Shown here piece by piece: positions 8,794-17,293 of a DNA stretch of 35,409 nucleotides (position 1 is the first letter of the stretch; each line of letters begins with the position of its first letter). Location of the stretch: positions 1 to 35,409 of the forward strand of contig NZ_JNJO01000019.1 of NCBI RefSeq assembly GCF_000701685.1, read 5' to 3'. The translations under genes and the position numbers were made by a program. The notes under the pieces are model-generated. The model worked only from the letters and a program-made list of their open reading frames with translations. It had not been told where the DNA came from and made no database searches. This DNA comes from Gemella sanguinis ATCC 700632. Lineage in GTDB: Bacteria; Bacillota; Bacilli; Staphylococcales; Gemellaceae.

Positions 8794-8823
8794 GGCTCAT
8801 CGAAAGATGGGCCTTTCTCCTTG
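8794..8823 (+). terminator. Probable terminator downstream of the M34-like gene
   Basis: GGCTCATC and GATGGGCC form an 8-bp stem with one G-T pair and a GAAA tetraloop, followed by TTTCTCCTT. The T tract is interrupted, and the hairpin lies 155 bases past the stop, so efficiency is uncertain. Confidence 0.55.
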
Positions 8824-8850
8824 TTAAAGAGAGAAAATAAAATGTATAAT
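8821..8850 (+). promoter_or_regulatory. Promoter of the YqkB/HesB-like gene
   Basis: TTGTTA (8821-8826) and a perfect TATAAT (8845-8850) are 18 bases apart. The transcript leader would be only about 14 bases and would contain little beyond the AGAAGGTG ribosome binding site. Confidence 0.7.
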
Positions 8851-8870
8851 ATAAAAAAGAAGGTGAAAAA

Positions 8871-9251
8871 ATGAATATTAACTTTACAAGTAGTGCTGAA
8901 GAGTATTTACAAAATAGATTAAAGAATAAGAATATAGTAGACTATAGATTTATATTAGATTATACAGATGGACAGAGTCCATATAATGATGATATGATAG
9001 GTTGTCACTGTCAAGATTATACAAAGTATAGATTGTTGATAGTTTTAAAAAATGACAAAAATATAGATGAAAAAAAATATGATAAGAGTTTTGAAACAAA
9101 TTTAGGAGAAATTAGATATCCTTCATTTTATGAAATGATGTTAGACAAAGAAAACTTTATAGATTATCTACCAAATAGCTATGGTTTATATTTGAAAAGT
9201 GAAGCGGGAATAATAACACCGCAGGTGAAACTATTAGAAATAGAGTATTAA
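8871..9251 (+). CDS. YqkB-like iron-sulfur cluster biosynthesis (HesB-like) family protein
   Basis: This small soluble protein has 126 residues. The pattern NINFTSSAEEYL, LDYTDGQSPYND, ETNLGEI and LKSEAGIITPQVKLLE resembles Bacillus YqkB and other core-domain proteins of the HesB/IscA superfamily. The C-terminal Cys-Gly-Cys used by true A-type Fe-S carriers is missing. Its two Cys residues are in GCHC near residue 45 instead, so Fe-S transfer should not be assumed. It has its own promoter and an AGAAGGTG ribosome binding site. A compact terminator overlaps its stop codon, so it is monocistronic. Its physiological role is unknown. Confidence 0.65.
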   Translation: MNINFTSSAEEYLQNRLKNKNIVDYRFILDYTDGQSPYNDDMIGCHCQDYTKYRLLIVLKNDKNIDEKKYDKSFETNLGEIRYPSFYEMMLDKENFIDYLPNSYGLYLKSEAGIITPQVKLLEIEY

Positions 9252-9267
9252 TACTCTATTTTTTTTA
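9242..9267 (+). terminator. Compact terminator overlapping the stop codon
   Basis: The perfect 16-base palindrome AGAGTATTAATACTCT (9242-9257) contains the TAA stop in its loop and is followed by A and nine T residues. The last codons of the upstream gene form one arm of the stem. Confidence 0.75.
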
Positions 9268-9277
9268 TGAATAAGTA

Positions 9278-9286
9278 TGATATAAT
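9278..9286 (+). promoter_or_regulatory. Extended -10 promoter of the small exported protein gene
   Basis: TGATATAAT is an extended -10 element. No convincing -35 is seen because the upstream DNA is the T tract of the preceding terminator. It lies 33 bases before the ATG at 9320. Confidence 0.55.
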
Positions 9287-9319
9287 GAAGATGAACAAAG
9301 AATAAAGTAGGTTAGAAAA

Positions 9320-9763
9320 ATGGAAAAATTAATAAAGATATTATTAAGTATGATTTGTTTAACTGCTTTGACATTGTATGGAGAAAAGCAGAAAGTAGAA
9401 CAAAATCAAAAGATTCAATATATATTAGAAAAGTATGAAGATAAAAGTGATGAAGAAAAACGAAAAATAAGACAAGCCGAAAAAAGATTAGTCAATCACG
9501 TGATTAAAGATTATAAGTTGAGAAATAATGAGAAAATAAACAAAATTAAAGTAGTTGAATATAAAAAAGTTTTAATGACTGATTCATGGAGAACAGATGC
9601 ATGGAGAGGTATAATAGAATTAAATGATAAATATAGAATTGTATTTAAAGATGAAGGAATAGGTGAATATATTTATAAAATAAGTTATAATCAGGATGAA
9701 ATAAAGAATTATTTCGTTACTTATAATGAATTTAATTATATAGATATAGAGTACTATAAATAA
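9320..9763 (+). CDS. Small exported or membrane-anchored hypothetical protein
   Basis: No family was recognised for this 147-residue protein. It begins with MEKLIKILLSMICLTALTL, a short positively charged start plus hydrophobic stretch that looks like a signal peptide or anchor. The hydrophobic stretch ends in LYGEK, where a lipoprotein would have a Cys in the lipobox, so it does not look like a canonical lipoprotein. The mature part is charged, with a Lys/Glu-rich helix (about 30-65) followed by alternating aromatic and polar residues suggesting a small beta domain (about 70-147, several Tyr and Trp). The gene is alone between two terminators and has an extended -10 promoter. A secreted or surface role is plausible only from the N-terminus. 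Confidence 0.6.
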   Translation: MEKLIKILLSMICLTALTLYGEKQKVEQNQKIQYILEKYEDKSDEEKRKIRQAEKRLVNHVIKDYKLRNNEKINKIKVVEYKKVLMTDSWRTDAWRGIIELNDKYRIVFKDEGIGEYIYKISYNQDEIKNYFVTYNEFNYIDIEYYK

Positions 9764-9766
9764 GGC

Positions 9767-9810
9767 AACCCCCTAAAGTTAAACAATTTAGCTTTTAGGG
9801 GGTTTTGTTT
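9767..9810. terminator. Terminator between convergent genes
   Basis: AACCCCCTAAA and TTTAGGGGGTT form an 11-bp stem with an inner TAAA/TTTA pairing, followed on the plus strand by TTGTTT. It directly follows the stop codon of the plus-strand gene. Transcription of the minus-strand LPNTG gene converges on it and may also stop here. Confidence 0.85.
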
Positions 9811-9840
9811 GTAAATAATTTTATAAAGAAAAGTTTCCTA

Positions 9841-10824
9841 TTATTTTTGTTTTCTTCTTGTTGCTATACCAGCTAAAGTAAGAGCTCCAAGACCTGCTGC
9901 AAGAGTAGAACTATCAGTTACCCCAGTATTAGGTAATGTTTTTTTAGTTACTATATGCTTAGGTGTTGGCTTATGAAGAGGTTCAGGTTTAGGTTCAGGT
10001 TTAGGTTCAGGTTTAGGTTCTGACTTAGGCTCGGGTTTAGGCTCTGGCTTAGGCTCAGGTTTAGGTTCTGGCTTAGGTTCTGGCTTAGGCTCAGGAGTTG
10101 GTTCAGGTGTTGGGGTTAAAGCTGTAAGGTAGAACACTATATTATTACCTTGACTATAACTATAAGGGACACCATCCTTAATTACAGATACAATATCGTT
10201 AATAGGAGAGAAGATTAATCTACCATTAGACTCAGTTAATGGAGTAGTAACATCTTGTGTTTCTATTTTATTAGCTTTGTCTCCCTTGGTATTAGTAACT
10301 TTTTCTACAGTAGCATTTTGTAATGTAAGAACTTTAGAAATAAACTCATAACCTGAAGGTAAATCAGGTAAAACTGTATCTGCTGCTTTTGTAGCATCTG
10401 TTTTATTATTTTCATATACTTTTTCTATTATAGTCTTACCAGTAGCTTTATCAACATATTTAATCTTACCTAATCTAGAGTAGTAAACATCTTGGTTTAT
10501 ATCAAGATTTTCTGGATCTGCTACAACTGCAGGTGCTTCTTTTTGGTCAGCGTAGAAACCAGGTAACACTGGAGTAGGAACAGCTGGTAATACCGCGCTG
10601 TCATCTCCATTTGTATTTGTATTTACACTTACACCAGTAATACTAACATCAGGTGTAGTTAGTTCTGTAGTAGGAGTGGTAGATTCCACTGCAGCTGGAG
10701 TAGTATCTTCTACTGCGTGAGCGTTAGTACTGTTAAGAGCTAAGGCGAAGAAAACACCTAGAGCAACAGAAACAGTACCAAATGTGTATTTTCTAATCGA
10801 AAAATTGTTATTTTTATTTATCAT
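9841..10824 (-). CDS. LPXTG cell-wall protein with MucBP-like segment and Pro-Glu-Pro-Lys stalk
   Basis: A cell-wall-anchored surface protein of 327 residues. The start at 10824 is preferred because AAAGGAG sits 6 bases upstream. An in-frame ATG at 10848 has no ribosome binding site. The N-terminus carries [16 protein letters not shown], a YSIRK-type signal ending near AHA. Residues about 85-230 form one compact domain starting with [14 protein letters not shown], which resembles the opening strand of MucBP-type mucin-binding modules. The match is partial. A Pro-Glu-Pro-Lys repeat of about 45 residues follows. LPNTG lies at 297-301, then a hydrophobic segment and a TRRKQK tail. It has a near-perfect consensus promoter. 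A probable adhesin or decoration protein, ligand unknown. Confidence 0.8.
   Translation of the reverse strand: MINKNNNFSIRKYTFGTVSVALGVFFALALNSTNAHAVEDTTPAAVESTTPTTELTTPDVSITGVSVNTNTNGDDSAVLPAVPTPVLPGFYADQKEAPAVVADPENLDINQDVYYSRLGKIKYVDKATGKTIIEKVYENNKTDATKAADTVLPDLPSGYEFISKVLTLQNATVEKVTNTKGDKANKIETQDVTTPLTESNGRLIFSPINDIVSVIKDGVPYSYSQGNNIVFYLTALTPTPEPTPEPKPEPKPEPKPEPKPEPKPEPKSEPKPEPKPEPKPEPLHKPTPKHIVTKKTLPNTGVTDSSTLAAGLGALTLAGIATRRKQK
9977..10112 (-). repeat. Pro-Glu-Pro-Lys coding repeat
   Basis: A short hexanucleotide/dodecanucleotide repeat encodes alternating PEPK/PEPKS units in frame. It forms the wall-spanning stalk of the LPNTG protein, and its size could vary by slippage. Confidence 0.85.
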
Positions 10825-10896
10825 AATATTCTCCTTTATTTTTTTCATAATATATTTGATATAAAACTTAAAAATATAACATTAATTACAATTACT

Positions 10897-10925
10897 ATTA
10901 TATATTATCAAAGTATTTTTGTCAA
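10897..10925 (-). promoter_or_regulatory. Consensus promoter of the Pro-Glu-Lys LPNTG gene
   Basis: On the minus strand a perfect TTGACA (10925-10920) and a perfect TATAAT (10902-10897) are separated by exactly 17 bases. This predicts strong sigma-A expression and a leader of about 65 bases. Confidence 0.9.
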
Positions 10926-11444
10926 AATAATATATAATAAATCAAAATCCAGAGAATTAAGTTATAGAAAATCAATCAAATTTCTTTTATTTAAAGGTAT
11001 TTTATGGTTTTTTTAAGAGAAGATAAATCTACAATTTATAAAAAAACAAAAAAATAAACATTATAATTTAATATATAAAAAATACTAAAATTATAATATA
11101 TTAAGATTCTAGGTTCTATGTAAAAAATTAAATTTAAAAGCTAGATTTAGTAACAGTGATAAAAGTATTAATTGTATTTATTGTAATATTAATGGTTTTT
11201 ATTTGGTACTAACTTAATAATAAATTAATGTAAAAATTTAATATATATAAAGTGTATAAACTAACAAATTTTGATTGTTAATAAAAGTAATTAAATTATA
11301 AATAATAAAAAAACATTAAATATAATATTCTATAAAAATACTAGTAATTTTTATAAGAATAACTGTAAAAAATATAGAAAACAAGAAAAAACAACACAAA
11401 TAAAATAAAACTAGAAAAAATTTTAAGTATATTTAAGTTTTAGA
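10926..11444. other. Long A+T-rich intergenic region between divergent surface-protein genes
   Basis: About 520 bases between the two divergent promoters hold no credible open reading frame, RNA gene or strong hairpin that I can see. They are almost pure A+T with short homopolymer runs. Confidence 0.55.
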
Positions 11445-11473
11445 TTTACAATTTCAAATATATTTGATATAAT
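11445..11473 (+). promoter_or_regulatory. Promoter of the beta-helix/SHIRT adhesin gene
   Basis: TTTACA (11445-11450) and TATAAT (11468-11473) are separated by 17 bases, and the -10 is extended (TGATATAAT). The leader before the ATG at 11596 is about 115 bases. Confidence 0.75.
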
Positions 11474-11595
11474 TATTGCGTAAAAATACAATAATATTAA
11501 ATTTTATTATATTATACTACTAATTATAAAAGTAAGTTGAAGAAATTTATAAGAAGAGTATAGATAATAATAGAAAAGGAAAGGTTTAATATATT

Positions 11596-14500
11596 ATGAA
11601 AAAAAACATGAAAAAAATAAAATTTCCAATAAGAAAGCTAGCTATAGGAGTAGTACCATTATCTGTAGGTTTAGCTTTAACCCAACCCGCAATTTTAAAT
11701 AAAACTATTGCTATGGCATCAAATGTTAGTGCTGAAACAGGTTTACAAGGAAATATCAGCTCAGAACAAGAGTTAAATGATAGAATTAAAAGTAACGCAC
11801 AAAATATGGTATTAAGTAATAATATAAATATTAAAAATACGATAAATATTTCTAGTGCTTTTAATGGGAAAATTCATGGTAATGGATATAGTTTAAAATT
11901 GGTAACACCTAACATAGATATGGTTTCTGTAAATGGAGGTAATGTCACATTTGACAGTGTTACATTAGATGGTGGTGATATTGGAAGACCGCTTGCTATC
12001 AGTAATAATGCAGATGTTACACTTACAAAATCAACTATTCAAAGAGGTAATACAGGTAATCAAAGTCAAGGTGGTGGAGTGTTTATTAGAGATTCTAAAT
12101 TAAAACTAGATAATACTTCAGTTCAAGATTCAAAAGCTGTGAAAAAAGCAGGAACACCTGATGATGTTCGTCCAGATGGTGGAGGAATATATGCATATAA
12201 TGCAGAACTTACATTAGAAAATAAATCTGAAGTTTTAAATAATACTTTAGTAGACGGACATGGTAATGGTGGTGGTATTCATGCGACTAAAGACTCTAAA
12301 GTAAAAATTTCTGACACCACTTTTTCTGGAAACCATGCATTTGCAGTGAAAGTTGAAGCTAATGAAGGTGGAGCATTATTTGTAGATAATGGAACAAAAT
12401 TAGAAGTATCTGATTCTACATTTAATGTAGCTAAATCATTTAATACTGGTGGAGCCATAGCGATGCGTCATGCAACAACAACGGTTAAAAATACTAAATT
12501 CGATATCAATAATTTAGGTGATGCATATGGTATAAGCGGAGGAGCAATAGTAAGTAGTGATAGTGATCTTAAAGTTGACTCATCAACATTTACTGCAACT
12601 GGTTCAAAATTAACATTTGCAGGAGGATTTATAGATATAGTAGGTTCTGGGAAGTTTTCATTAACTAACTCAACGTTAACAGGAGCAGGATCTTGGTGGA
12701 ACGGACCATCAATTGCTACTTTTGGAGGAGCAATTGCTTTTGAATCAAAAGGAACATCAACAGCCATTATAGAAAATACTACTATAAAAGATGTAACTAC
12801 AGATGAAAATGGAGGAGCAATTACACTATCTACTAGAAAAGAAGAAGAAGGTTCTGTAAATCTAATACTTCGTAATACAGATATTATTAATACAAGAACT
12901 AGATTTGCGTGGAAAGATACGCGTGGTGGAGGAATCTACGTAGGTAAAGGAAATACACTAAAAGTAGAAGGAGGATCTATTAAGAATGGATTCTCAGTTA
13001 AAGGTGGAGCTATTTACAATGATGGAACTGTAGAAGTATCAGGTGGAACAGAAACATCTATTGCAAATAATACATCTTATAAATATGGTGGAGGTATCTA
13101 TAATAATGGAAGTTTATTAGTGGATACAGCAAACTTTGTAAATAACTCTAAAGTTAGTGACGGTACAGCAGGTGATGAAGAAAACAGCGGAAAAGTAAAA
13201 GAGTATGCTGGGGCAAGTATTTACGCTAAAAAAGATGTAACAATCACACCTAAAGCACAATTTGATGAAAAAGATGTAAGAGTATTAGATCAAGAATCAG
13301 CTCTAGTATTAAAAGGAGCGTTAACTAACAAAATCAATGTTTCTATCAGTGAACAAGAAGGTGGAGAGAATAAAGAAATATCAAAGCGCCAAGTAGGATA
13401 TTTAGTGGCAAAAGGAGATGGAACATATACACCAACAAAAGAAGATGCTAAATTATTACATTACTTCACAAGAGATACAGAAGGTGTAAGTGATTATTCA
13501 GATCATAACTCGCTAGCTAAATGGGATTATGTACTTAACCCAGAAAATAATACAATAGTATTAGGTCAAAGAGCAAAAGTTGTTTATGATGTAAATGCAG
13601 ATAACGCTAAATTTTCAGATGGAAATAAAGTTATTGAAGAAGTAGTAACTTTATATAAACCAGATTTAAATCTACAAGAAACTACTCAGATACCGACAAG
13701 AGAGGGTTATAGATTTAAAGGATGGTTTACAACAAAAGATAATCAAAGTGATAAGTTTACAATATCAAAAGAGTCATTTGGAGTAACGGGAGATCAAATA
13801 GTTTCTCCAATAGCTAAAGAAAGTATAACAGCTTATGCAGGTTGGGAAAAAGAACAAAAAGTAATTTATACGTTTGTAAGCGAAACTGTTGGTAAACAAA
13901 TACCGTTAGTAGTAGAGGCATTAAAACCATTAGATAATGCAACTTACATAAAAGGGGAAAAAGTAACACCAAAACAACCAACTCAAACAGAAGTGGCATT
14001 AGAAGAAGGTAAATGGGTATTTAAAGGTTATGAACCAGATGGATCAGTAACTGTAGAAAATACAGATATTAATTTCAAAGGTGTATGGGTCTTTGAAGAA
14101 ACTAAGACACCAGAAAAACCAGAAACTCCGGAGACACCAGAGACACCAGAAAAACCAGAAACACCAGAAAAACCAGAAAAACCGGAGACACCAGAGAAAC
14201 CAGAAACTCCAGAGACACCAGAAAAACCAGAAACACCGGAAAAACCGGAAAAACCGGAAACTCCAGAGACACCAGAAACTCCAGAGACACCAGAAAAACC
14301 AGAAACTCCAGAGACACCAGAAAAACCAGAAACTCCAGAGAAACCAGAGAAACCGGAAACACCGGAGACACCAGAGAAACCGGAAACTCCAGAGACACCA
14401 GAAAAACCAGAAACTCCAGAGAAACCAGAAAAACCAGAGACACCAGAGAAACCGGAAACTCCAGAGACACCAGAAAAACCAGAAACTCCAGAGAAACCGG

Positions 14501-14766
14501 AAACTCCAGAGAAACCGGAAACTCCGGAGACACCAGAGAAGCCAGAGAAACCAGAAACACCGGAGACACCAGAAAAACCAGAAACTCCGGAAAAACCAGG
14601 GATACCGAAAAAATTAGAAAATCCAAGTGTTACAGGGAAATCAGAGGTAGTTAAAGAACAAAAAGAGAAACTGGCGCAAACAGGTCAATCTACAACAAAT
14701 ACTGGAATAATAGGAGTAGGTTTAATGATGTTAGCTACAATGATTAAGCGACGTAAAAAAAGATAA
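11596..14766 (+). CDS. LPXTG-like (LAQTG) adhesin with beta-helix, InlB-type repeat and SHIRT domain
   Basis: A large wall-anchored surface protein of 1056 residues. The N-terminus FPIRKLAIGVVPLSVG is a YSIRK-like signal. Residues about 60-600 show repeated GGGI/GGAI turns and short strands (GGGVFIRD, GGGIYAYN, GGAIAMRH, GGAIYND), typical of a right-handed parallel beta-helix as in pectate-lyase-like adhesins. Residues about 655-750 match a Listeria-Bacteroides (InlB B-type) repeat, with REGYRFKGWFTTKD and ITAYAGWE. Residues about 754-834 (KVIYTFVSETVGKQIP to FKGVWVFEE) look like a SHIRT domain. A Pro-Glu-Thr/Lys stalk of about 165 residues follows. The sorting motif is LAQTG at 1026-1030 rather than LPXTG, followed by a hydrophobic stretch and KRRKKR. 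A GGAAAGG ribosome binding site precedes the ATG. It probably projects a binding domain away from the wall. The ligand is unknown. Confidence 0.85.
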   Translation: MKKNMKKIKFPIRKLAIGVVPLSVGLALTQPAILNKTIAMASNVSAETGLQGNISSEQELNDRIKSNAQNMVLSNNINIKNTINISSAFNGKIHGNGYSLKLVTPNIDMVSVNGGNVTFDSVTLDGGDIGRPLAISNNADVTLTKSTIQRGNTGNQSQGGGVFIRDSKLKLDNTSVQDSKAVKKAGTPDDVRPDGGGIYAYNAELTLENKSEVLNNTLVDGHGNGGGIHATKDSKVKISDTTFSGNHAFAVKVEANEGGALFVDNGTKLEVSDSTFNVAKSFNTGGAIAMRHATTTVKNTKFDINNLGDAYGISGGAIVSSDSDLKVDSSTFTATGSKLTFAGGFIDIVGSGKFSLTNSTLTGAGSWWNGPSIATFGGAIAFESKGTSTAIIENTTIKDVTTDENGGAITLSTRKEEEGSVNLILRNTDIINTRTRFAWKDTRGGGIYVGKGNTLKVEGGSIKNGFSVKGGAIYNDGTVEVSGGTETSIANNTSYKYGGGIYNNGSLLVDTANFVNNSKVSDGTAGDEENSGKVKEYAGASIYAKKDVTITPKAQFDEKDVRVLDQESALVLKGALTNKINVSISEQEGGENKEISKRQVGYLVAKGDGTYTPTKEDAKLLHYFTRDTEGVSDYSDHNSLAKWDYVLNPENNTIVLGQRAKVVYDVNADNAKFSDGNKVIEEVVTLYKPDLNLQETTQIPTREGYRFKGWFTTKDNQSDKFTISKESFGVTGDQIVSPIAKESITAYAGWEKEQKVIYTFVSETVGKQIPLVVEALKPLDNATYIKGEKVTPKQPTQTEVALEEGKWVFKGYEPDGSVTVENTDINFKGVWVFEETKTPEKPETPETPETPEKPETPEKPEKPETPEKPETPETPEKPETPEKPEKPETPETPETPETPEKPETPETPEKPETPEKPEKPETPETPEKPETPETPEKPETPEKPEKPETPEKPETPETPEKPETPEKPETPEKPETPETPEKPEKPETPETPEKPETPEKPGIPKKLENPSVTGKSEVVKEQKEKLAQTGQSTTNTGIIGVGLMMLATMIKRRKKR
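14107..14600 (+). repeat. Pro-Glu-Lys/Thr coding repeat of the adhesin stalk
   Basis: About 490 bases of a degenerate short repeat encode PEKPETPE-type units in frame. Synonymous changes (CCA/CCG, GAA/GAG) are scattered, so the array has partly diverged. It opens long spurious frames on both strands that are not genes. Confidence 0.95.
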
Positions 14767-14881
14767 AACAATATAGATTTGTGTTATATTTTTAAGCTTG
14801 AAAAAGGCTGAAGGTAAAGATAAATCCAATAAATATAAATTTAAAGTTTTGTCAAATTTAGAGTAATTAAACATACTAAAG

Positions 14882-14920
14882 AAATGCTAAACAACAAAAA
14901 GTTGCTTAGCATTTTTTATT
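14882..14920 (+). terminator. Terminator of the adhesin gene
   Basis: AAATGCTAA / TTAGCATTT (9 bp), one mismatch, then CAAC / GTTG closes an AAAAA loop. A TTTTTT-ATT tail follows. Confidence 0.85.
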
Positions 14921-15018
14921 AAAAAATTTTTTTATAAACTATAAATAGTAAGATATGTGTTTATTTGTAAATAAATGTTTGATATAACAAAACACAAGTA
15001 AAAACGATAATAAAATTC

Positions 15019-15047
15019 TTGAAAAAACAGCTTATATATTGTAATAT
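15019..15047 (+). promoter_or_regulatory. Candidate promoter for the YebC-RDD pair
   Basis: TTGAAA (15019-15024) and TAATAT (15042-15047) have 17-base spacing. A second possible -10, TATAAT at 15057-15062, lacks a good -35. The leader to the ATG at 15178 exceeds 100 bases. Confidence 0.5.
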
Positions 15048-15177
15048 AGTAGGGTGTATAATGTTTTTAATTAAGTATAGAATCACAGGGAAATTTATAC
15101 AAATTAAGGATATTTATAATGTAAATAAAAGTTTTTTAAAACTAAAACAAATTAAATAAAAGAAAGAGAGATTTATT

Positions 15178-15897
15178 ATGGGTCGTAAATGGAATAACAT
15201 TAAGGAAAAAAAAGCCGCTAAGGACGCTAACACTAGTAAGATATACGCTAAATTTGGTCGTGAAATCTATCAAGCTGCGAAAAGTGGTGAACCAGATCCT
15301 GAAAGTAATAGAAATCTAAAAGTTGTTCTTGAGAGAGCAAAAACATATCGTGTACCAAAAAATATTATAGATAGAGCTATTGAAAAAGCAAAAGGTGGTA
15401 GTGAAGAAAACTACGACGAATTACGCTATGAAGGTTTCGGAGTTAGTGGAACAATGGTAATTATTGATACTCTAACTAATAACGTTAACCGTACAGCTGC
15501 AGAAGTACGTACAGCATTAGGTAAAAATGGAGGTAACTTAGGTGTTACTGGTTCTGTTAACTATATGTTTGATAATACTGCAGTTATCGGTGTTGAAGGA
15601 AAAAGTGCAGATGAGTTATTAGAAATCCTTATGGAAGCTGATATCGATGCTCGTGATATCGTTGAAGAAGATGAATTAGCAATTGTTTATGGTGATCCAG
15701 AACACTTCCACGAAATCCAAGAAGCATTAAAAGCTGCAGGTATTGAAGAATTTGAAGTTGCTGAAATTTCTATGATTCCTCAAAACGAAGTAACTTTAAG
15801 TGAAGAAGATAAAGCTAAATTTGAAAGAATGTTAGAAATGCTTGATGACTGTGATGATGTTCAACAAGTATATCATAATGTAAACTTAGAAGACTAG
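15178..15897 (+). CDS. yebC: YebC/PmpR (TACO1) family protein, YeeI-like type
   Basis: A 239-residue full-length member of the YebC family. The opening [20 protein letters not shown] and the block [19 protein letters not shown] followed by [15 protein letters not shown] are family hallmarks. The KWNNIKEKK opening resembles the B. subtilis YeeI type rather than the YrbC type. The family was long annotated as DNA-binding regulators. Recent work on YebC and mitochondrial TACO1 points to helping ribosomes through proline-rich stretches. It is the first gene of a likely operon with the RDD protein (9-base gap). The gene upstream encodes a very proline-rich surface protein, though a terminator separates them. 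Codon use is richer in C-ending codons than in the neighbours, as expected for a well-expressed housekeeping gene. Confidence 0.93.
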   Translation: MGRKWNNIKEKKAAKDANTSKIYAKFGREIYQAAKSGEPDPESNRNLKVVLERAKTYRVPKNIIDRAIEKAKGGSEENYDELRYEGFGVSGTMVIIDTLTNNVNRTAAEVRTALGKNGGNLGVTGSVNYMFDNTAVIGVEGKSADELLEILMEADIDARDIVEEDELAIVYGDPEHFHEIQEALKAAGIEEFEVAEISMIPQNEVTLSEEDKAKFERMLEMLDDCDDVQQVYHNVNLED

Positions 15898-15906
15898 GTA
15901 GAACTA

Positions 15907-16467
15907 ATGGTAAAAAAAATAAAAAAGAATAATTCATATAGCTATAATGAAAGAAATATAGCTCCAAAATCAACAGGAAATGTACCTGAAGAGATTAATC
16001 AAGAAGTGCCTGATTTAACAGGAGAAGATGCATCATCTGTAAAGAGAATAATTGCCTATGTAATAGACTTAGCAATTTATTTACCAATAGCACTTTTATT
16101 CCAATATACAAGTCATAACCTTCAAAAAATAGGTGGACCTGAGAATGAAAGAAATGCTTTGTATATGATGATTTCAATAATAATTTTTGCGATATTATTA
16201 TATGGATACTTACCAAGTAATTGGAAAGGGCAAACTATAGGTAAAAAAATCTGTAAAATAAGAATAGTTCCTACTGATGGTAAGAAAATAGATTTTTCTA
16301 AATATTTAATTAGAGAATTTTTAGCAAAAGTAGTTTTATTCTGGTTTACTATACCGTTAGTATCGTTCTATTTCTTGTATCAAAAATATGTAGCAAGAGA
16401 AGTAGATCCTATTTTGTTACATGATAATTTATTAAATACAAGAGTAGTAAAAGCACAAGAAAAATAA
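15907..16467 (+). CDS. RDD family membrane protein
   Basis: A 186-residue membrane protein. The N-terminal about 40 residues are polar and basic. The RDD domain follows, with KRIIAYVIDLAIYLPIALLF (about 42-61), a second hydrophobic segment (about 82-99), the GQTIGKKICKIRIV motif (about 107-120) and a third segment (about 135-155). The domain is found in many small membrane proteins, some linked to ion or Na+/H+ transport, but no substrate can be assigned here. The gene starts 9 bases after the YebC stop with only a weak AGGTAG ribosome binding site, suggesting translational coupling. A hairpin ends the unit. Confidence 0.85.
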   Translation: MVKKIKKNNSYSYNERNIAPKSTGNVPEEINQEVPDLTGEDASSVKRIIAYVIDLAIYLPIALLFQYTSHNLQKIGGPENERNALYMMISIIIFAILLYGYLPSNWKGQTIGKKICKIRIVPTDGKKIDFSKYLIREFLAKVVLFWFTIPLVSFYFLYQKYVAREVDPILLHDNLLNTRVVKAQEK

Positions 16468-16472
16468 AATTG

Positions 16473-16519
16473 TTATAGTTGTCTAAGTCTATATATGATT
16501 TAGATGACTATAATTTTAT
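16473..16519 (+). terminator. Terminator after the YebC-RDD operon
   Basis: TTATAGTTGTCTAA (16473-16486) pairs with TTAGATGACTATAA (16500-16513) through 14 pairs including two tandem G-T wobbles, followed by TTTTATC. It lies just before the DeoR-family gene and overlaps any upstream extension of that frame. Confidence 0.7.
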
Positions 16520-16539
16520 CTGAGAAAAGAGGTGTAAGT

Positions 16540-17289
16540 ATGTTAAAAATAGATAGACATAGTTATATTTTAAATGAATTAAAGAAAAAACACTTAGTTA
16601 GGGTAAATCGTTTAGCTAATGACATGAAAGTAACTGAAATGACTATTAGACGTGATTTAAAGGAACTAGAAGATTATGGTCATTTAACTAGAATTCATGG
16701 TGGAGCGAAATTAAAACCAAAAAACTTTTATCAAGAAGATAATTTTAATAAAAAAATATCTGTCAATGTTGATGAGAAAAAAGAAATAGCTCGTAAAGTA
16801 GCTGGATTAATCAAAAATAATGAAACTATTTTTATCGGTGCAGGAAGTACTACTAGTTATTTAGCGGAATTTCTACAAGATAGAAATATAAATATCGTAA
16901 CTAACTCTATGACAGTATTTGAACAATTTAAAGATAATCCATCATGTGATCTTATTTTTATCGGAGGAAGATACAGACCTAAAACAAAAGGTTTTGTAGG
17001 ATATTTTACACAAGATGCCCTTAGTAAAATAAGTGTCAATAAAGCTTTTGTAGGGGTTAATGGTATTGATTTAGAGAAGGTAACGATATCTGATGAGGAA
17101 GAGGGGCGTTGTAATGATACTATATTAAATAACGCAACTGAAAGATATGTGCTTGCGGATCACAGCAAGTTTTCAACTCATGCTTTTTATTCGTTTTATA
17201 GATTAAAAGATTTAACAGCGATTATTAGTGATGATAAGCTTGATGAAAATATAAAAGAACAATATAAAAAAGAAGTATCAATATTATAA
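16540..17289 (+). CDS. DeoR-family sugar-phosphate-responsive transcriptional regulator
   Basis: A 249-residue DeoR/GlpR-type repressor. I chose the ATG at 16540, 6 bases after AAGAGGTG. An upstream in-frame ATG at 16504 lies inside the preceding terminator hairpin and adds residues not seen in the family. The N-terminal winged helix-turn-helix has the signature MTIRRDLKELE and ends in the conserved RIHGGA. The C-terminal DeoRC sensor (about 75-240) carries FIGAGSTTSYLAEFL, IVTNS, FIGGRYRPKTKGFVG, AFVGVNGID and VLADHSKF, the phosphosugar isomerase-like fold that binds a sugar phosphate. No sugar operon adjoins it, so the regulon and inducer are unknown. LacR, FruR and GlpR-type paralogs look alike at this level. 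Confidence 0.9.
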   Translation: MLKIDRHSYILNELKKKHLVRVNRLANDMKVTEMTIRRDLKELEDYGHLTRIHGGAKLKPKNFYQEDNFNKKISVNVDEKKEIARKVAGLIKNNETIFIGAGSTTSYLAEFLQDRNINIVTNSMTVFEQFKDNPSCDLIFIGGRYRPKTKGFVGYFTQDALSKISVNKAFVGVNGIDLEKVTISDEEEGRCNDTILNNATERYVLADHSKFSTHAFYSFYRLKDLTAIISDDKLDENIKEQYKKEVSIL

Positions 17290-17293
17290 ACAT

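Noticed and set aside
9320-9763. Lipoprotein call for the small exported protein
   Set aside because: The hydrophobic segment is followed by Tyr-Gly-Glu where a lipobox Cys is required. The only nearby Cys (residue 13) is inside the hydrophobic core without a lipobox.
14081-14626. Long open frames on both strands within the Pro-Glu repeat
   Set aside because: They are by-products of the short-period repeat of the adhesin stalk. They give Arg/Gln/Lys-only or Val/Phe/Leu-only sequences with no ribosome binding site.
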